Shown here: piece after piece, positions 37,614 to 47,264 of the stretch | Numbering within the stretch: position 1 is the stretch's first letter | Layout: each line of letters starts with the position of its first letter | Assembly (NCBI GenBank): GCA_038227135.1 | Contig: JBBRQC010000002.1 | Location: 62,001-126,000 of the forward strand | Length of the DNA stretch: 64,000 nt | DNA from: UBA4720 sp038227135 | GTDB lineage: Bacteria; Gemmatimonadota; Gemmatimonadetes; Gemmatimonadales; Gemmatimonadaceae | Direction of reading: 5' to 3' | Notes under the pieces: model-generated | The model's database searches: none | What the model saw: only the letters and a program-made list of their open reading frames with translations | What the model was told of the DNA's origin: nothing | Translations under genes and position numbers: made by a program

Positions 37614-38659
37614 CGATTACGGTCCGTGCGCTCAATCGCGTCGGCTATCGCGACATCCCGCTGTATTCGACCCCCGGAGAGCGCTGCGAGGTCGATCTCA
37701 GCGACAACACCAATCTGTGGGGCGCGCCGCCCGCCGCACTGCGGACTTTGCGGGCGATGGCCGAAGAAACCGTGACGCGGTATCCCGTCGCGTACGAGCC
37801 CGCGCTCAGGAAGGCGTTGGCGGACTACGCGGGCGTGCCTGTGGAGATGATCGTCGCTGGTTGCGGGTCCGATGACGTTCTCGATTCCGCCATTCGCGCG
37901 TTCGGGGAGTCGGGGGATTTTCTTTGTCTGCCAGCGCCGTCGTTCAGCATGATCCCGGTGTTTGCGCGCACGAACGGCCTCATTCCGTTCGAAGTACCGC
38001 TGACCAAGAGCCTGGATGCGGACGCTACGGCGATGCTCGAAACCGGCGCACAGATCAGTTACCTCTGCTCGCCCAACAACCCGACTGGTGGGGCGTTCGC
38101 GCGCGAGACCGTAGAACGGATCGTTTGGGGCGCGGCTGGGTTGGTGATCATCGATCAGGCATACGCTGAATTCGGGGGCGAGAGCTTCACCGATCTCATT
38201 TCTACGGGGCGTCCGGTACTTGTGACTCGAACGTTGTCCAAGGCATTTGGCCTCGCCGGACTGCGCGTGGGCTATGGGATCGGCTCTCCCGAGATCGTCG
38301 GTGAAATCATGAAGGCGCGCGGCCCGTACAAGGTGACCGCGACCAGCGAGCGCGCCGCGATAGCTGCGCTGGAGAACGATCAGGCGTGGGTCGAGGATCG
38401 CATTGTGGACGTCGTCACGAACCGCACGCGGTTCAGGCAGGAGCTCGCGTTGCGCGGCCTCACTTCGCTCTCGTCGTCGGCGAATTTTGTTCTCGTTCCG
38501 GTGAAGAACTGCGCGGCGGTTGCCGAGCAGCTGCGATCTCTCGGAGTCGGTGTGCGCGCGCTTCCAGCCCTGCCCGGCATCGGTGACGCATTGCGAATTG
38601 GAATCGGGCCGTGGGATCGGATGGAGCGCTGTCTCGACGCGCTTGGTACGGTCGCGTGA
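37610..38659 (+). CDS. hisC: Histidinol-phosphate aminotransferase
   Basis: A 349-residue PLP enzyme of fold type I. The PLP lysine is Lys211 in TLSKAFGLAGLRVGY. Other motifs are LSDNTNLWG, SPNNPTGG and IDQAYAEF. It transfers the amino group from glutamate to imidazole-acetol phosphate. The GTG start overlaps the hisD stop. Confidence 0.95.
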   Translation: MTITVRALNRVGYRDIPLYSTPGERCEVDLSDNTNLWGAPPAALRTLRAMAEETVTRYPVAYEPALRKALADYAGVPVEMIVAGCGSDDVLDSAIRAFGESGDFLCLPAPSFSMIPVFARTNGLIPFEVPLTKSLDADATAMLETGAQISYLCSPNNPTGGAFARETVERIVWGAAGLVIIDQAYAEFGGESFTDLISTGRPVLVTRTLSKAFGLAGLRVGYGIGSPEIVGEIMKARGPYKVTATSERAAIAALENDQAWVEDRIVDVVTNRTRFRQELALRGLTSLSSSANFVLVPVKNCAAVAEQLRSLGVGVRALPALPGIGDALRIGIGPWDRMERCLDALGTVA

Positions 38660-39291
38660 TTTCGATCGGAGTCTTCGACTACGGCGCGGGGAACCTTCAC
38701 TCGCTGGTGAAGGCGATCGAAGGCGAGGGTCGCAGTGTCTCCGTCCACACCGACATTCGCTCCGCGCTCGAGGCGGACACTCTTGTCCTGCCCGGCGTCG
38801 GCGCGTTCGGCGCCGCTGTCGCCGCGATGCGTGGCGCGCAGGGATACGTGCGTGCCGCTCTTGCCGACGGAAAACCGTGCCTCGGTGTCTGTCTCGGAAT
38901 GCAAATGCTCTTCGACACCAGCGAGGAGGCTTCGCAATTGGACGCTGGAATCGGACTGATTGCCGGCCGAGTGACGCGGCTCCTTACGCCGAAGGTGCCG
39001 CACATGGGTTGGAACGAGATCGAGTGGGCCGCGGGTAGCGGGAAGCGCGATGTCACGGACTCACCGTTGCGACAATCGCATATGCGTGCGGCGTACTTCG
39101 CCAATGCCTACATCTGCCGGCCGGAAGACAAATCGACAGTCCTCGCCTGGACGACGCACCAGGATGCGCGGTTCGCATCCGTCGTGAGCTCGGCCAACAC
39201 TGTCGGCGTCCAGTTCCACCCCGAAAAAAGCTCGGCAGCGGGTCGCAGCTTCGTGAACGACGTCATCGACGAGATCGCGCAATGCAAGTGA
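38656..39291 (+). CDS. hisH: Imidazole glycerol phosphate synthase, glutaminase subunit
   Basis: A 211-residue class I amidotransferase. The nucleophile is Cys79 in GVCLGMQ, with His188 and Glu190 in QFHPEKS. It supplies ammonia to HisF. The start is the GTG that overlaps the hisC stop, giving VISIGVFDYGAGN. It overlaps hisA by 10 bp. Confidence 0.95.
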   Translation: MISIGVFDYGAGNLHSLVKAIEGEGRSVSVHTDIRSALEADTLVLPGVGAFGAAVAAMRGAQGYVRAALADGKPCLGVCLGMQMLFDTSEEASQLDAGIGLIAGRVTRLLTPKVPHMGWNEIEWAAGSGKRDVTDSPLRQSHMRAAYFANAYICRPEDKSTVLAWTTHQDARFASVVSSANTVGVQFHPEKSSAAGRSFVNDVIDEIAQCK

Positions 39292-39995
39292 TTCCCGCGA
39301 TCGATCTCCGCGATGGTGCGTGCGTGCAGCTGGTCGGCGGGTCTTACGAGAATGAGCGCGTTCGCATCGCCGACCCGATCGGCGTTGCCGCCGCCTGGGC
39401 CGATGCGGGATTTAAGCGCCTGCACGTTGTGGATCTCGATGCCGCAACCGGACGCGGAACCAACCACGAAACGGTGATCCAGCTCCTTGCCGCGCACCAG
39501 TCGGGCACGCAGTGCGGCGGTGGAGTGCGGGACATCGAATCCATCGAGGAGCTGCTCGCCGCCGGTGCGTCCGAAGTGGTGCTGGGCACCAAGGCAATCG
39601 AAGATCGTGACTGGCTCGAAGAGGCAACATCTCTATTTCCGAACAGGCTCATCGTTGCCGCCGACGCGAAGGGGCGCAAAGTCGCAACGCGTGGGTGGTC
39701 GCAAACACTTTCGGTGGACGTCACGACATTCGTGGCAGAATTGAATCGCCTGCCGCTCGCCGCGATCCTCGTTACCGCGATCGACTGGGAGGGGCAGATG
39801 CAGGGCTCTGACGTCGCCCTGATGCGGGAACTGGCAATGCTGTCCCGCTTCCCGCTGCAAGCGTCGGGCGGAGTCGGGACGATCGACGACCTCCGTGCTC
39901 TCTCCGTCGCGGGAGTATCAGCAGCGATCGTTGGAATGGCACTCTACACAGGCGCGCTCGAGACAAGCGCCATCATCGAGGAATTCTCAGAATGA
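39282..39995 (+). CDS. hisA: ProFAR isomerase
   Basis: A 237-residue TIM barrel that opens the ribose of ProFAR (Amadori rearrangement). Motifs are VIPAIDLRDGACVQL with the first catalytic Asp, CGGGVRDIESIEELL, and LVTAIDWEGQMQG with the second acid. The half-barrel phosphate sites are typical. The start lies within the end of hisH. Confidence 0.95.
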   Translation: MQVIPAIDLRDGACVQLVGGSYENERVRIADPIGVAAAWADAGFKRLHVVDLDAATGRGTNHETVIQLLAAHQSGTQCGGGVRDIESIEELLAAGASEVVLGTKAIEDRDWLEEATSLFPNRLIVAADAKGRKVATRGWSQTLSVDVTTFVAELNRLPLAAILVTAIDWEGQMQGSDVALMRELAMLSRFPLQASGGVGTIDDLRALSVAGVSAAIVGMALYTGALETSAIIEEFSE

Positions 39996-40528
39996 GCGTG
40001 ACTATACGCGAGACCGCGGAAACTTCTGTTCGCGTCGAGCTTCGACCGGGGAAGGGATCGGGCACTATCGAGACCGGGGTCCCGTTCCTCGATCATATGC
40101 TCACCGCCCTGGCCCAGTACTCCGGACTCGACTTCGACATTTCCGCGCGCGGAGATCTTCGCCATCACGTGATCGAAGACGTCGCGCTCACTCTCGGTCG
40201 CGCGCTCAAGGACAGCATCCCCGCAGGCGCAGCTCGTTACGGATCGCGGACGGTCCCGATGGACGACGCGCTCGTTCAGGCGACAGTCGACATCGGCGGC
40301 AGGCCCTACTATCAAGGCCCGCTCCCGAACAAGCTCTACGATCACTGGATGCGTTCGTTCAGCGACGAGGCACGCGCGACGATCCACATCGTCGTTCAGC
40401 GTGGTACCGACAAGCACCACGTCATCGAAGCGGCCTTCAAGGCGCTCGGCTTCGCCCTTCGCGATGCGCTCGTGGACACCGGCGCGACCATGAGCACCAA
40501 GGGCCGAGTTTTCGTGAGGGTGGAATGA
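39992..40528 (+). CDS. hisB: Imidazoleglycerol-phosphate dehydratase
   Basis: A 178-residue monofunctional dehydratase. The two metal-site motifs are FLDHMLTALAQYSGLD with DLRHHVIEDVALTLG, and their repeat GTDKHHVIEAAFKALG. The phosphatase domain found in E. coli HisB is absent, which fits the separate hisN gene in this operon. The ATG overlaps the hisA stop. Confidence 0.96.
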   Translation: MSVTIRETAETSVRVELRPGKGSGTIETGVPFLDHMLTALAQYSGLDFDISARGDLRHHVIEDVALTLGRALKDSIPAGAARYGSRTVPMDDALVQATVDIGGRPYYQGPLPNKLYDHWMRSFSDEARATIHIVVQRGTDKHHVIEAAFKALGFALRDALVDTGATMSTKGRVFVRVE

Positions 40529-41289
40529 CGTTGATGAACAGAGTGATCGCGTGCCTCGACGTGAAAGACGGCCGTGTCGTCAAAGGAGTCGGTTTCGTGA
40601 ATCTCCGCGATGAAGGCGACCCGGTGGTATTGGCCGAGCGTTACGAAGCGCAGGGCGCCGACGAGATCGTTTATCTGGACATATCGGCCACGAACGAGGG
40701 ACGCTCGACGCTGCTCGATCTCGTGCGACGTACCGCGGAGCGGTTGTTCATCCCCTTGACCGTCGGCGGTGGGATGCGCTCGGTGGGGGACATCGCGGCG
40801 GCCCTGCGTGCCGGAGCGGACAAAATCGCGATCAATTCAGCGGGCGTGGGCAGGCCGGCGCTGTTCACCGAAGCAGCGACGCGCTTTGGATCGCAATGCG
40901 TCGTCGCCAGCATCGATGCCCAGAGAAATGGCGAAAGCTGGGAGGTCTACGTGAACGGTGGACGCGAGCCCACAGGTTTGGATGCAATCGCGTGGGCCGC
41001 GAGGTGCACCGAGCTCGGCGCCGGCGAAATTCTCCTCACGAGTATCGACCGCGACGGAGCGCGTATCGGGTACGATCTCGAGCTCTTGTCGAAAGTCTCG
41101 TCGGTGGCAACTGTGCCGTTGATCGCATCCGGCGGCGCCGGCTCGGCGGCAGACATCCGCGACGCCTTCACACGGGGAGGAGCTGACGCGGCGCTGCTGG
41201 CGGGATTGCTCCACTCCGGAGTCACTGACATACAGACCATCAAGCGCGCTCTGCGTGCCGACGGCATCCCGGTGAGGATGGCGGCATGA
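40525..41289 (+). CDS. hisF: Imidazole glycerol phosphate synthase, cyclase subunit
   Basis: A 254-residue TIM barrel. VIACLDVKDGRVVKGV holds the first catalytic Asp, ADKIAINSAGV is a phosphate site and LTSIDRDGARIGYD holds the second catalytic Asp. It uses ammonia from HisH to form the imidazole ring and AICAR. The frame is open far upstream, but the ATG at 40525 overlapping the hisB stop is the family-typical start. Confidence 0.95.
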   Translation: MTLMNRVIACLDVKDGRVVKGVGFVNLRDEGDPVVLAERYEAQGADEIVYLDISATNEGRSTLLDLVRRTAERLFIPLTVGGGMRSVGDIAAALRAGADKIAINSAGVGRPALFTEAATRFGSQCVVASIDAQRNGESWEVYVNGGREPTGLDAIAWAARCTELGAGEILLTSIDRDGARIGYDLELLSKVSSVATVPLIASGGAGSAADIRDAFTRGGADAALLAGLLHSGVTDIQTIKRALRADGIPVRMAA

Positions 41290-42092
41290 CCGGAAAAGAG
41301 ACCGACAACTACATGAATGCGGTGGCCGAAGTCGCTACGCTCGCTGGCAATGTCGCAAAGCGGTATTACGGCAGGAGTCCCGAGGTGAAGGTGAAACGCG
41401 ATGGCTCGCCCGTAACCGCCGCCGACTACGACGCCGAGCGATCGGCGCGGGAATGGATCGAGAAGAGCTTTCCGGCGGACGGAATCATCGGTGAAGAGCT
41501 ACCCACCACGCGCGAATCCGCGAAGCGGCGGTGGATCATCGATCCAATCGACGGCACCTTCACGTTTCTTCAGAACGTACCGCTTTGGGGAACCCTCGTC
41601 GCCGTCGTCGAAGGAGAGCGCGTCATCGCGGGCGCAGCGTACTTTCCGGCGCTCGAAGAGACCATCGTCGCCGCGCCCGGCAAAGGCGCGTGGTGGAACG
41701 GCTCACGCGCTGCCGTCTCGAAGGTATCGGAGCTCGGGTCGGCGCGACTCGTCACCACCGACGCGCGATTCAATCGCGATCCATCCCGCCGCGACCGTTG
41801 GCTCCAACTCCAGAATGGCGTGCATGCGATGCGGACGTGGGGAGACTGTTACGGGTACTTGCTCGTCGCCACCGGTCGCGCGGATGTGATGGTGGACGAC
41901 GTGATCTCGGTATGGGACGGAGCCGCGCTGCTGCCGGTCATCACCGAGGCGGGCGGGGCCTTTACTGACTGGAAGGGGCAAACGACCGCATTCGGCGGTG
42001 ACGCGATCGCCACGAACTCACTACTGGCGGACGCCGTTCGACAGGTTCTCGTCGCGCCCACAGCGACTGACTCCAACTCAAGAATCTCATGA
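41286..42092 (+). CDS. hisN: Histidinol-phosphatase, inositol monophosphatase family
   Basis: A 268-residue Mg-dependent phosphatase. Metal motifs are IIGEEL, WIIDPIDGTFTF and the C-terminal VWDGAALLPVITEAGG. Its place inside the his operon, plus the lack of a phosphatase domain in HisB, supports histidinol-phosphate as substrate rather than inositol phosphate. It overlaps both neighbours by 4 bp. Confidence 0.92.
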   Translation: MTGKETDNYMNAVAEVATLAGNVAKRYYGRSPEVKVKRDGSPVTAADYDAERSAREWIEKSFPADGIIGEELPTTRESAKRRWIIDPIDGTFTFLQNVPLWGTLVAVVEGERVIAGAAYFPALEETIVAAPGKGAWWNGSRAAVSKVSELGSARLVTTDARFNRDPSRRDRWLQLQNGVHAMRTWGDCYGYLLVATGRADVMVDDVISVWDGAALLPVITEAGGAFTDWKGQTTAFGGDAIATNSLLADAVRQVLVAPTATDSNSRIS

Positions 42093-42721
42093 ACGCATCT
42101 CTGAATCTCGACGACGTCAACTTCGCCGTCGACACCGGCACCGTGGTCGTCGTCGCGCAGGATGCCGCGACCGGAAGGGTGCTCATGGTTGCCAACGCCG
42201 ACAAGGAAGCACTCACTCGCACGATCGAGACAGGCGAGATGCACTATCGCTCCCGTCGTCGAGGACTGTGGCGGAAAGGTGCGACGAGTGGAAACGTGCA
42301 CCGGGTCGTGTCACTCGCGCTCGACTGTGACGGCGATGCCGTGCTCGCTCGCGTAGTTCCGGCAGGACCAGCGTGTCACACCGGACAGGTCTCCTGCTTT
42401 CCCGATTCGAGTCAGCCGAGTGCCTGGTCGATGCTTGCGAATACGATTCGGAAGAGGCGACATGATCCGGACAACACGGGCTACACCAGGGTGCTGCTCG
42501 GCGATCGCAATCTCCGCCTGAAAAAGATTGGCGAGGAAGCGGCCGAGCTCGTCACCGCGTGTGCTGACGCAGACGCGGGTCGTGCCGCCGAAGAAGCGGC
42601 GGATGTCGTTTATCACATGGCAGTGGCTTTGGAGGCGTTGGATACGTCGATAGATGCGGTTGCTCTGGCGTTGCTCGAGCGGGCATCAGATGCACAGTCT
42701 GCGCAGGTCGTGCCCCTGTGA
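42089..42721 (+). CDS. hisI: Bifunctional PR-AMP cyclohydrolase / PR-ATP pyrophosphatase
   Basis: A 210-residue HisIE fusion. The HisI domain (1-115) has HYRSRRRGLWRKGATSGN, the metal Cys in LDCDGDAV and CHTGQVSCF. The HisE domain (120-205) has RNLRLKKIGEEAAELVTA and the EEAADVVYHM helix. It performs steps 2 and 3 of the pathway. It is the last gene of the operon; no obvious intrinsic terminator follows. Confidence 0.95.
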   Translation: MNASLNLDDVNFAVDTGTVVVVAQDAATGRVLMVANADKEALTRTIETGEMHYRSRRRGLWRKGATSGNVHRVVSLALDCDGDAVLARVVPAGPACHTGQVSCFPDSSQPSAWSMLANTIRKRRHDPDNTGYTRVLLGDRNLRLKKIGEEAAELVTACADADAGRAAEEAADVVYHMAVALEALDTSIDAVALALLERASDAQSAQVVPL

Positions 42722-42859
42722 TGCTTCTAGATCAGCACCTACACGTGTTGACGTGCTTTCGTATGACCGGATGTCTGTTTCCTTCACCTCAGTAGATCGG
42801 ATCGTCGACAACTGAATATCTTCCACTAAAGCGCCAATCGCCCGTTTGTTAGCAGAATA

Positions 42860-43237
42860 GTGCCGTTTACTTACACGATCGATCCGAATCGGAAGCTGGT
42901 CACCAGCCGCTTGTGGGGCGCGGTGAGTGAAGAGGAACTGCACGAGCATAATCAGAGACTGCGCACCGACCCCGCGTTCGTCCCCGAATATCGCCAGCTC
43001 GTGGACATGACCGGACTCACCGAGATCCTCGTCAGCACCAAGATGATCAGCCAGACATCGATGGATCATTTCTTCGCTCCCGGCACCAAGCGGGCGTTGG
43101 TCGCGTCGAGCGAGGCCGCATTCGGGATGGCACGGATGTTCGCGCTTCAGTCCGAGGGCGGGGGACAGACGATCGAGGTTTTCCGCGATCTCCATAAAGC
43201 CGAAGAGTGGCTGGGGCTAGGACCCGTCTCTACGTAG
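42860..43237 (+). CDS. SpoIIAA/STAS-like small protein
   Basis: A 125-residue cytoplasmic protein with alternating strands and helices (FTYTIDPNRKLVTSRLWGAVSEEEL ..., given in part). The late TIEVFRDLHKAEEWLGL helix is typical of STAS-like domain proteins found alone in many genomes. It starts at GTG with a weak ribosome site. Its function is unknown. Confidence 0.65.
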   Translation: MPFTYTIDPNRKLVTSRLWGAVSEEELHEHNQRLRTDPAFVPEYRQLVDMTGLTEILVSTKMISQTSMDHFFAPGTKRALVASSEAAFGMARMFALQSEGGGQTIEVFRDLHKAEEWLGLGPVST

Positions 43238-43435
43238 GTAACCCTCTCTGGGGGCGGCGCAAACAGAGCCATATCTTGCGCACAACCAATGTCTCGTTGC
43301 ATGGTTGCTGGCCGCCTGAGCTCCTCCTTCCATGCGATCACTCGCGCTTTTCTGGACGGGAGTCTGACCGTGCTCTACATTGGTCGGAGGCCCCCCGCGA
43401 ATTCAGAACCCCGATAGCCGTAGCAGCATCGCAAT

Positions 43436-45607
43436 TTGACACTCCCAATTCAGCGCATCCGCGAAGTTCTCGCGCCGACATACACGATCGACCGCGAGCT
43501 CGGGCGTGGCGGCATGGCTACGGTTTACCTCGCGCAGGACTCCAAGCACGACCGCGTCGTCGCGCTCAAGGTTCTGCACCCTGAGCTCGCGGCCTCGCTC
43601 GGCCCCGACCGGTTTCTCCGTGAGATAAGGGTCGCCGCGCGGCTGAATCACCCCCACATCCTGCCGCTCTTCGATTCCGGCGAGGTGGAGGGCATGCTCT
43701 TCTACGTGATGCCTTACGTCGAGGGCGAGTCACTTCGCGAGAGACTCGACCGCCAGCAGCAGCTTCCGATCGATGAGGCGATCCACCACGCCCGCTCGAT
43801 CGCGTCGGCGCTCGACTACGCCCACCGCCAGAACGTCGTCCACCGCGACATCAAGCCCGAGAACGTGATGCTGTACGAGGGCGAGTCGATGGTGATGGAT
43901 TTCGGGATCGCGAAGGCAGTGAGTGCGGCCGGCACCTCCACCGTCACGCTGACGCAGACAGGGATGATGGTGGGAACCCCCGCCTACGTGAGCCCGGAAC
44001 AGGCAGCGGGCGAGACGCAGCTCGACGGCAGAAGCGACCAGTACAGCCTTGCGTGCGTTCTTTATGAAATGCTGTCGGGCGAGCGCCCGTTCAACGGAGC
44101 GACGGCGCAGGCTGTTCTGTCCAAGCGATTCACCGAGGTACCGAAACGCATCAGTGAGCTTCGGAAGAACGTCCCGGAGAACGTCGAGCGGGCGCTGCAG
44201 AAGGCGATGTCGACCGAAGCAGCGAGCCGCTATAGTACCGCCGCATTGTTCGCGCAGGCACTGAGCTCCAGCAGTCTCTCCACACCAAACGATACCCAGA
44301 CGATGCCGCAGCCCGCGGTCTCGGCGGCGAAATCAGTTGCGGTTCTGCCCTTCGCCAACATGAGCGCCGACCCGGACAACGAGTACTTCACCGACGGAAT
44401 GGCGGAAGAGATCATCAACGCTCTGACCAAGATTCAGTCGCTGCGAGTCGCATCGCGGACGTCGTCGTTCGCGTTCAAGGGAAAGAACGAAGACATCGGT
44501 GACATCGGTCACAAGCTCAAGGTGTCGACGGTGCTCGAGGGGAGCGTCCGCAAGATGGGCAACAAGCTTCGCATCACCGCGCAGCTCGTGAACGTCGCCG
44601 ACGGCTATCATCTGTGGTCGGAGCGCTACGACCGCGAGCTCGAGGACGTGTTCGCGATCCAGGACGACATCTCGCAGGCGATCGTGAAGGCACTACGCGT
44701 GATTCTCACCGAGGGCGAGAAGAAGGCGATCGAAAAGGCCCGCACGGTGAATGTTCAGGCGTACGACTTCTATCTGCGCGGGCGCCAGTACTTTCATCAG
44801 TGGAGACGCAAGAGCGTCGAGTACGCCCGGCAGATGTTCAATCGCGCAATCGAGATCGACCCCGAGTACGCGCTCGCCTACGCTGGCGTCGCCGATTCGT
44901 GCTCGATGCTCTACTCCTACTGGGACGCGCGGGAGTTCAATCTGCGCCAGGCCGATATCGCCAGCAGCAAAGCGCTGGAGCTGGAGCCGGATCTGGCCGA
45001 GGCCCATGTCGCACGCGGGATCGCGGTATCGCTGACCAAGAAATTCGACGAAGCGGAGAGGGAGTTCGAGACCGCGATGCGACTCGACCCCAAGCTCTAC
45101 GAAGCCGCGTATTTCCATGGGCGGGGACTCAAGTCGCAGGGGCGGAACGCGGAAGCCGCGAAGATGTTCGAACGGGCATCGCTCCTTAGGCCGGAGGATT
45201 TCCTCGCGCCGAGTTTTCTTGCGGCGGTGCTCGAGGGTATGGGCCTTCCCGCCGAGGCGCACGCGGCCAGCCAGCGCGCGCTCAAGCTCATAGAGGATAG
45301 ACTCGAGCTGAACCCGGACGACGCAAGGGCGACCAACATGGGCGCCGCCATTCTGGCGAAGCTGGGGGAGCGGGACAGAACTATAGACTACATCAATCGC
45401 TCCCTTGCGATCGATCCGGACGATGGAGCGATGCTGTACAACATCGCCTGCTCCTACGCTCTACTTGGTATGACAGAGGAAGCGCTGTCGAGCCTCGAGA
45501 CAGCGCTCGACAAAGGGTTCGGACACAAGGAGTGGCTCGAGCACGACACGGATCTCGATTCCATTCGTGCCTTCCCGCGCTTTCAGGCAATCACGCAGGC
45601 TATGTAA
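43436..45607 (+). CDS. Ser/Thr protein kinase with FlgO-like and TPR regions, no membrane helix
   Basis: A 723-residue protein. The kinase domain (15-285) has GRGGMATVYLA, Lys45, HRDIKPENVM (Asp138), DFGIAK (155-157) and GTPAYVSPEQ. Residues 308-430 are a FlgO-like domain starting VAVLPFANMSADPDNEYF. Residues 440-720 are tetratricopeptide repeats that end in the characteristic DKGFGHKEWLEHDTDLDSIR tail. Unlike its paralogue at 53588 it lacks a hydrophobic segment between kinase and FlgO-like parts, so it is probably cytosolic. It starts at TTG. The substrate is unknown. Confidence 0.9.
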   Translation: MTLPIQRIREVLAPTYTIDRELGRGGMATVYLAQDSKHDRVVALKVLHPELAASLGPDRFLREIRVAARLNHPHILPLFDSGEVEGMLFYVMPYVEGESLRERLDRQQQLPIDEAIHHARSIASALDYAHRQNVVHRDIKPENVMLYEGESMVMDFGIAKAVSAAGTSTVTLTQTGMMVGTPAYVSPEQAAGETQLDGRSDQYSLACVLYEMLSGERPFNGATAQAVLSKRFTEVPKRISELRKNVPENVERALQKAMSTEAASRYSTAALFAQALSSSSLSTPNDTQTMPQPAVSAAKSVAVLPFANMSADPDNEYFTDGMAEEIINALTKIQSLRVASRTSSFAFKGKNEDIGDIGHKLKVSTVLEGSVRKMGNKLRITAQLVNVADGYHLWSERYDRELEDVFAIQDDISQAIVKALRVILTEGEKKAIEKARTVNVQAYDFYLRGRQYFHQWRRKSVEYARQMFNRAIEIDPEYALAYAGVADSCSMLYSYWDAREFNLRQADIASSKALELEPDLAEAHVARGIAVSLTKKFDEAEREFETAMRLDPKLYEAAYFHGRGLKSQGRNAEAAKMFERASLLRPEDFLAPSFLAAVLEGMGLPAEAHAASQRALKLIEDRLELNPDDARATNMGAAILAKLGERDRTIDYINRSLAIDPDDGAMLYNIACSYALLGMTEEALSSLETALDKGFGHKEWLEHDTDLDSIRAFPRFQAITQAM

Positions 45608-45627
45608 ACTGCGAACTTCTGTCGCAG

Positions 45628-47091
45628 CTAAGGTTTTTGTCCGACCGTAGCCAACCGCGTCCTCCTCCGCGCATTAACTGCCGGAAAATCCGCCAGGTTC
45701 AGCGCGAAGTTGTTGCTGATCCTGCCGTACCAGGTATTCGCTTCGGCCGGGTGACCGAGCGCCGCATGCGCCTCGGCGATTCGATTCATCACCGAGATAT
45801 TGGTCGTGTCACCCGCCATCAGGATCTTGAGCGCGTCAGCCGGGTGTCCTTGCTGCGTGGCAAGGTTGCCTTCCGCGGCGGCGATCAGCGTTCTCCTGAT
45901 GCCGGGATTGTCGGTCGTCTTCTGTTTCAGCGTTGCCAGCTCCTGGTTGGCGGGCCCCCAGTGCTTCATCAGCGCGTGAGCCATGGTCGCGAAATAATTC
46001 ACGTTCCATGGTTCCGGAGACAAAATCGTCTTGGCATCGGCGATCGCCTTGTGCGCGGCGGCAGCATTGTTGGCGCTGGCATAAGTGGGAGCCTTCATGG
46101 CGGTCGCAGTCGCCGCTGACTCCAGATCCTGCTGTGCTCTTGCTTCCGCGGCAACCGCGTCGAGCTGCTTGATCAGCGCGTCGTTGGCGGCACCCTGCAA
46201 GCCGTACGTGCCGGCAATCTCGAACATGTTGAAGAGTTTCTGCCTCGGACTCCAGGCGTTTGCAATCGCCTGATTCAGGTACGCGCGCGCCTGATCGTAG
46301 TGGCCCTGTAGCGCTTCGACTTCAGCCATTCCCGAGTACGCGCCAGGGAAGCGCGGAGGTGTCGTCGTCGCGCGGCGATACTCGGCGAGCGCTTCCGGAA
46401 AGTTTCCGTTCCACTGGAGGATCTCACCGTAAGTATCGTGCGGATTGGGCGCGTTGGGATTCAACTCTACTTGCTTCTTCGCGGCAGCGAGTGCGGCCGC
46501 GCGATCACCGTTCCCCCATGAGCTGTATGCGTAGGTATTGTACGCCGGCGAATAATCGGGATTCTTCGCGATGAAGTCACGCAACGCCGCGACGAATTCG
46601 GTGGGCGCGCCTCCTACACCCACGGCACCCACAGCGTTTACCGCCACCAGGCGATCCGTCGGCATCAGATGAGCGACGGCGTCGAATATCTCGGTGGCAG
46701 CGCGCGGGTTGCCCTGGAACGATTCACGGTAGGCCGCGGCAAGCAGGAGCTCGTTGGTGGTGCCGCGGGCGGCGGCATCGGCCACGCCGTGATTGATCTC
46801 GGCCAGGGCCTGCGGCCTGGTCAGCTCCCCCGCGATACCGCCCGCAAATGCGTGCATGGCCCGAGCGAGCCCGAATCCGGGATCGGCCTTGATTGCCGCA
46901 TCGAAGTGGGAAGTTGCAGCCTCGAACGAAAGATTCTGCCAGTCATTGAGGCCGGCCTTGAACTCGGCAGAAGCCCGTGGAACGGTGGTGCTTAGCTTGA
47001 GGCTTGTGTCGGTCTGGGATCTCGCCGCCAGCGGAGTCAGGCACGCGAGCACAACGGCGACAGCCAGGGTGGAAGGTAAACGCATCCGCAT
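45628..47091 (-). CDS. Secreted tetratricopeptide-repeat protein
   Basis: A 487-residue protein with a signal peptide (ending AARSQ) and helical repeats throughout (for example FEAATSHFDAAIKADPGFGLA and NGDRAAALAAAKKQVELNP). It is likely a periplasmic scaffold. It converges on the kinase-TPR gene with 20 bp between them. Its promoter region holds the inverted-repeat element at 47265-47446. Confidence 0.8.
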   Translation of the reverse strand: MRMRLPSTLAVAVVLACLTPLAARSQTDTSLKLSTTVPRASAEFKAGLNDWQNLSFEAATSHFDAAIKADPGFGLARAMHAFAGGIAGELTRPQALAEINHGVADAAARGTTNELLLAAAYRESFQGNPRAATEIFDAVAHLMPTDRLVAVNAVGAVGVGGAPTEFVAALRDFIAKNPDYSPAYNTYAYSSWGNGDRAAALAAAKKQVELNPNAPNPHDTYGEILQWNGNFPEALAEYRRATTTPPRFPGAYSGMAEVEALQGHYDQARAYLNQAIANAWSPRQKLFNMFEIAGTYGLQGAANDALIKQLDAVAAEARAQQDLESAATATAMKAPTYASANNAAAAHKAIADAKTILSPEPWNVNYFATMAHALMKHWGPANQELATLKQKTTDNPGIRRTLIAAAEGNLATQQGHPADALKILMAGDTTNISVMNRIAEAHAALGHPAEANTWYGRISNNFALNLADFPAVNARRRTRLATVGQKP

Positions 47092-47264
47092 AAAAGTTTT
47101 CCTCGGGTGGAATGGAGCGCTCTATGATGGCCGCCGCGAACGTCGCGGGCGGAATAGGTGCGGGTGAATTCCTGCAGAGGCGACATTACAGCTTTTGGAG
47201 GGGGCGTCAAGCCCTCCTGCGTGGGGGCTGGCCGTCACCGCCCGTTGGGAGAGTGTGGGATGAC

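Noticed and set aside
39895..40524. N-terminal extension of HisF
   Set aside because: The frame is open upstream but lies out of phase within hisA and hisB; family alignment starts at 40525.
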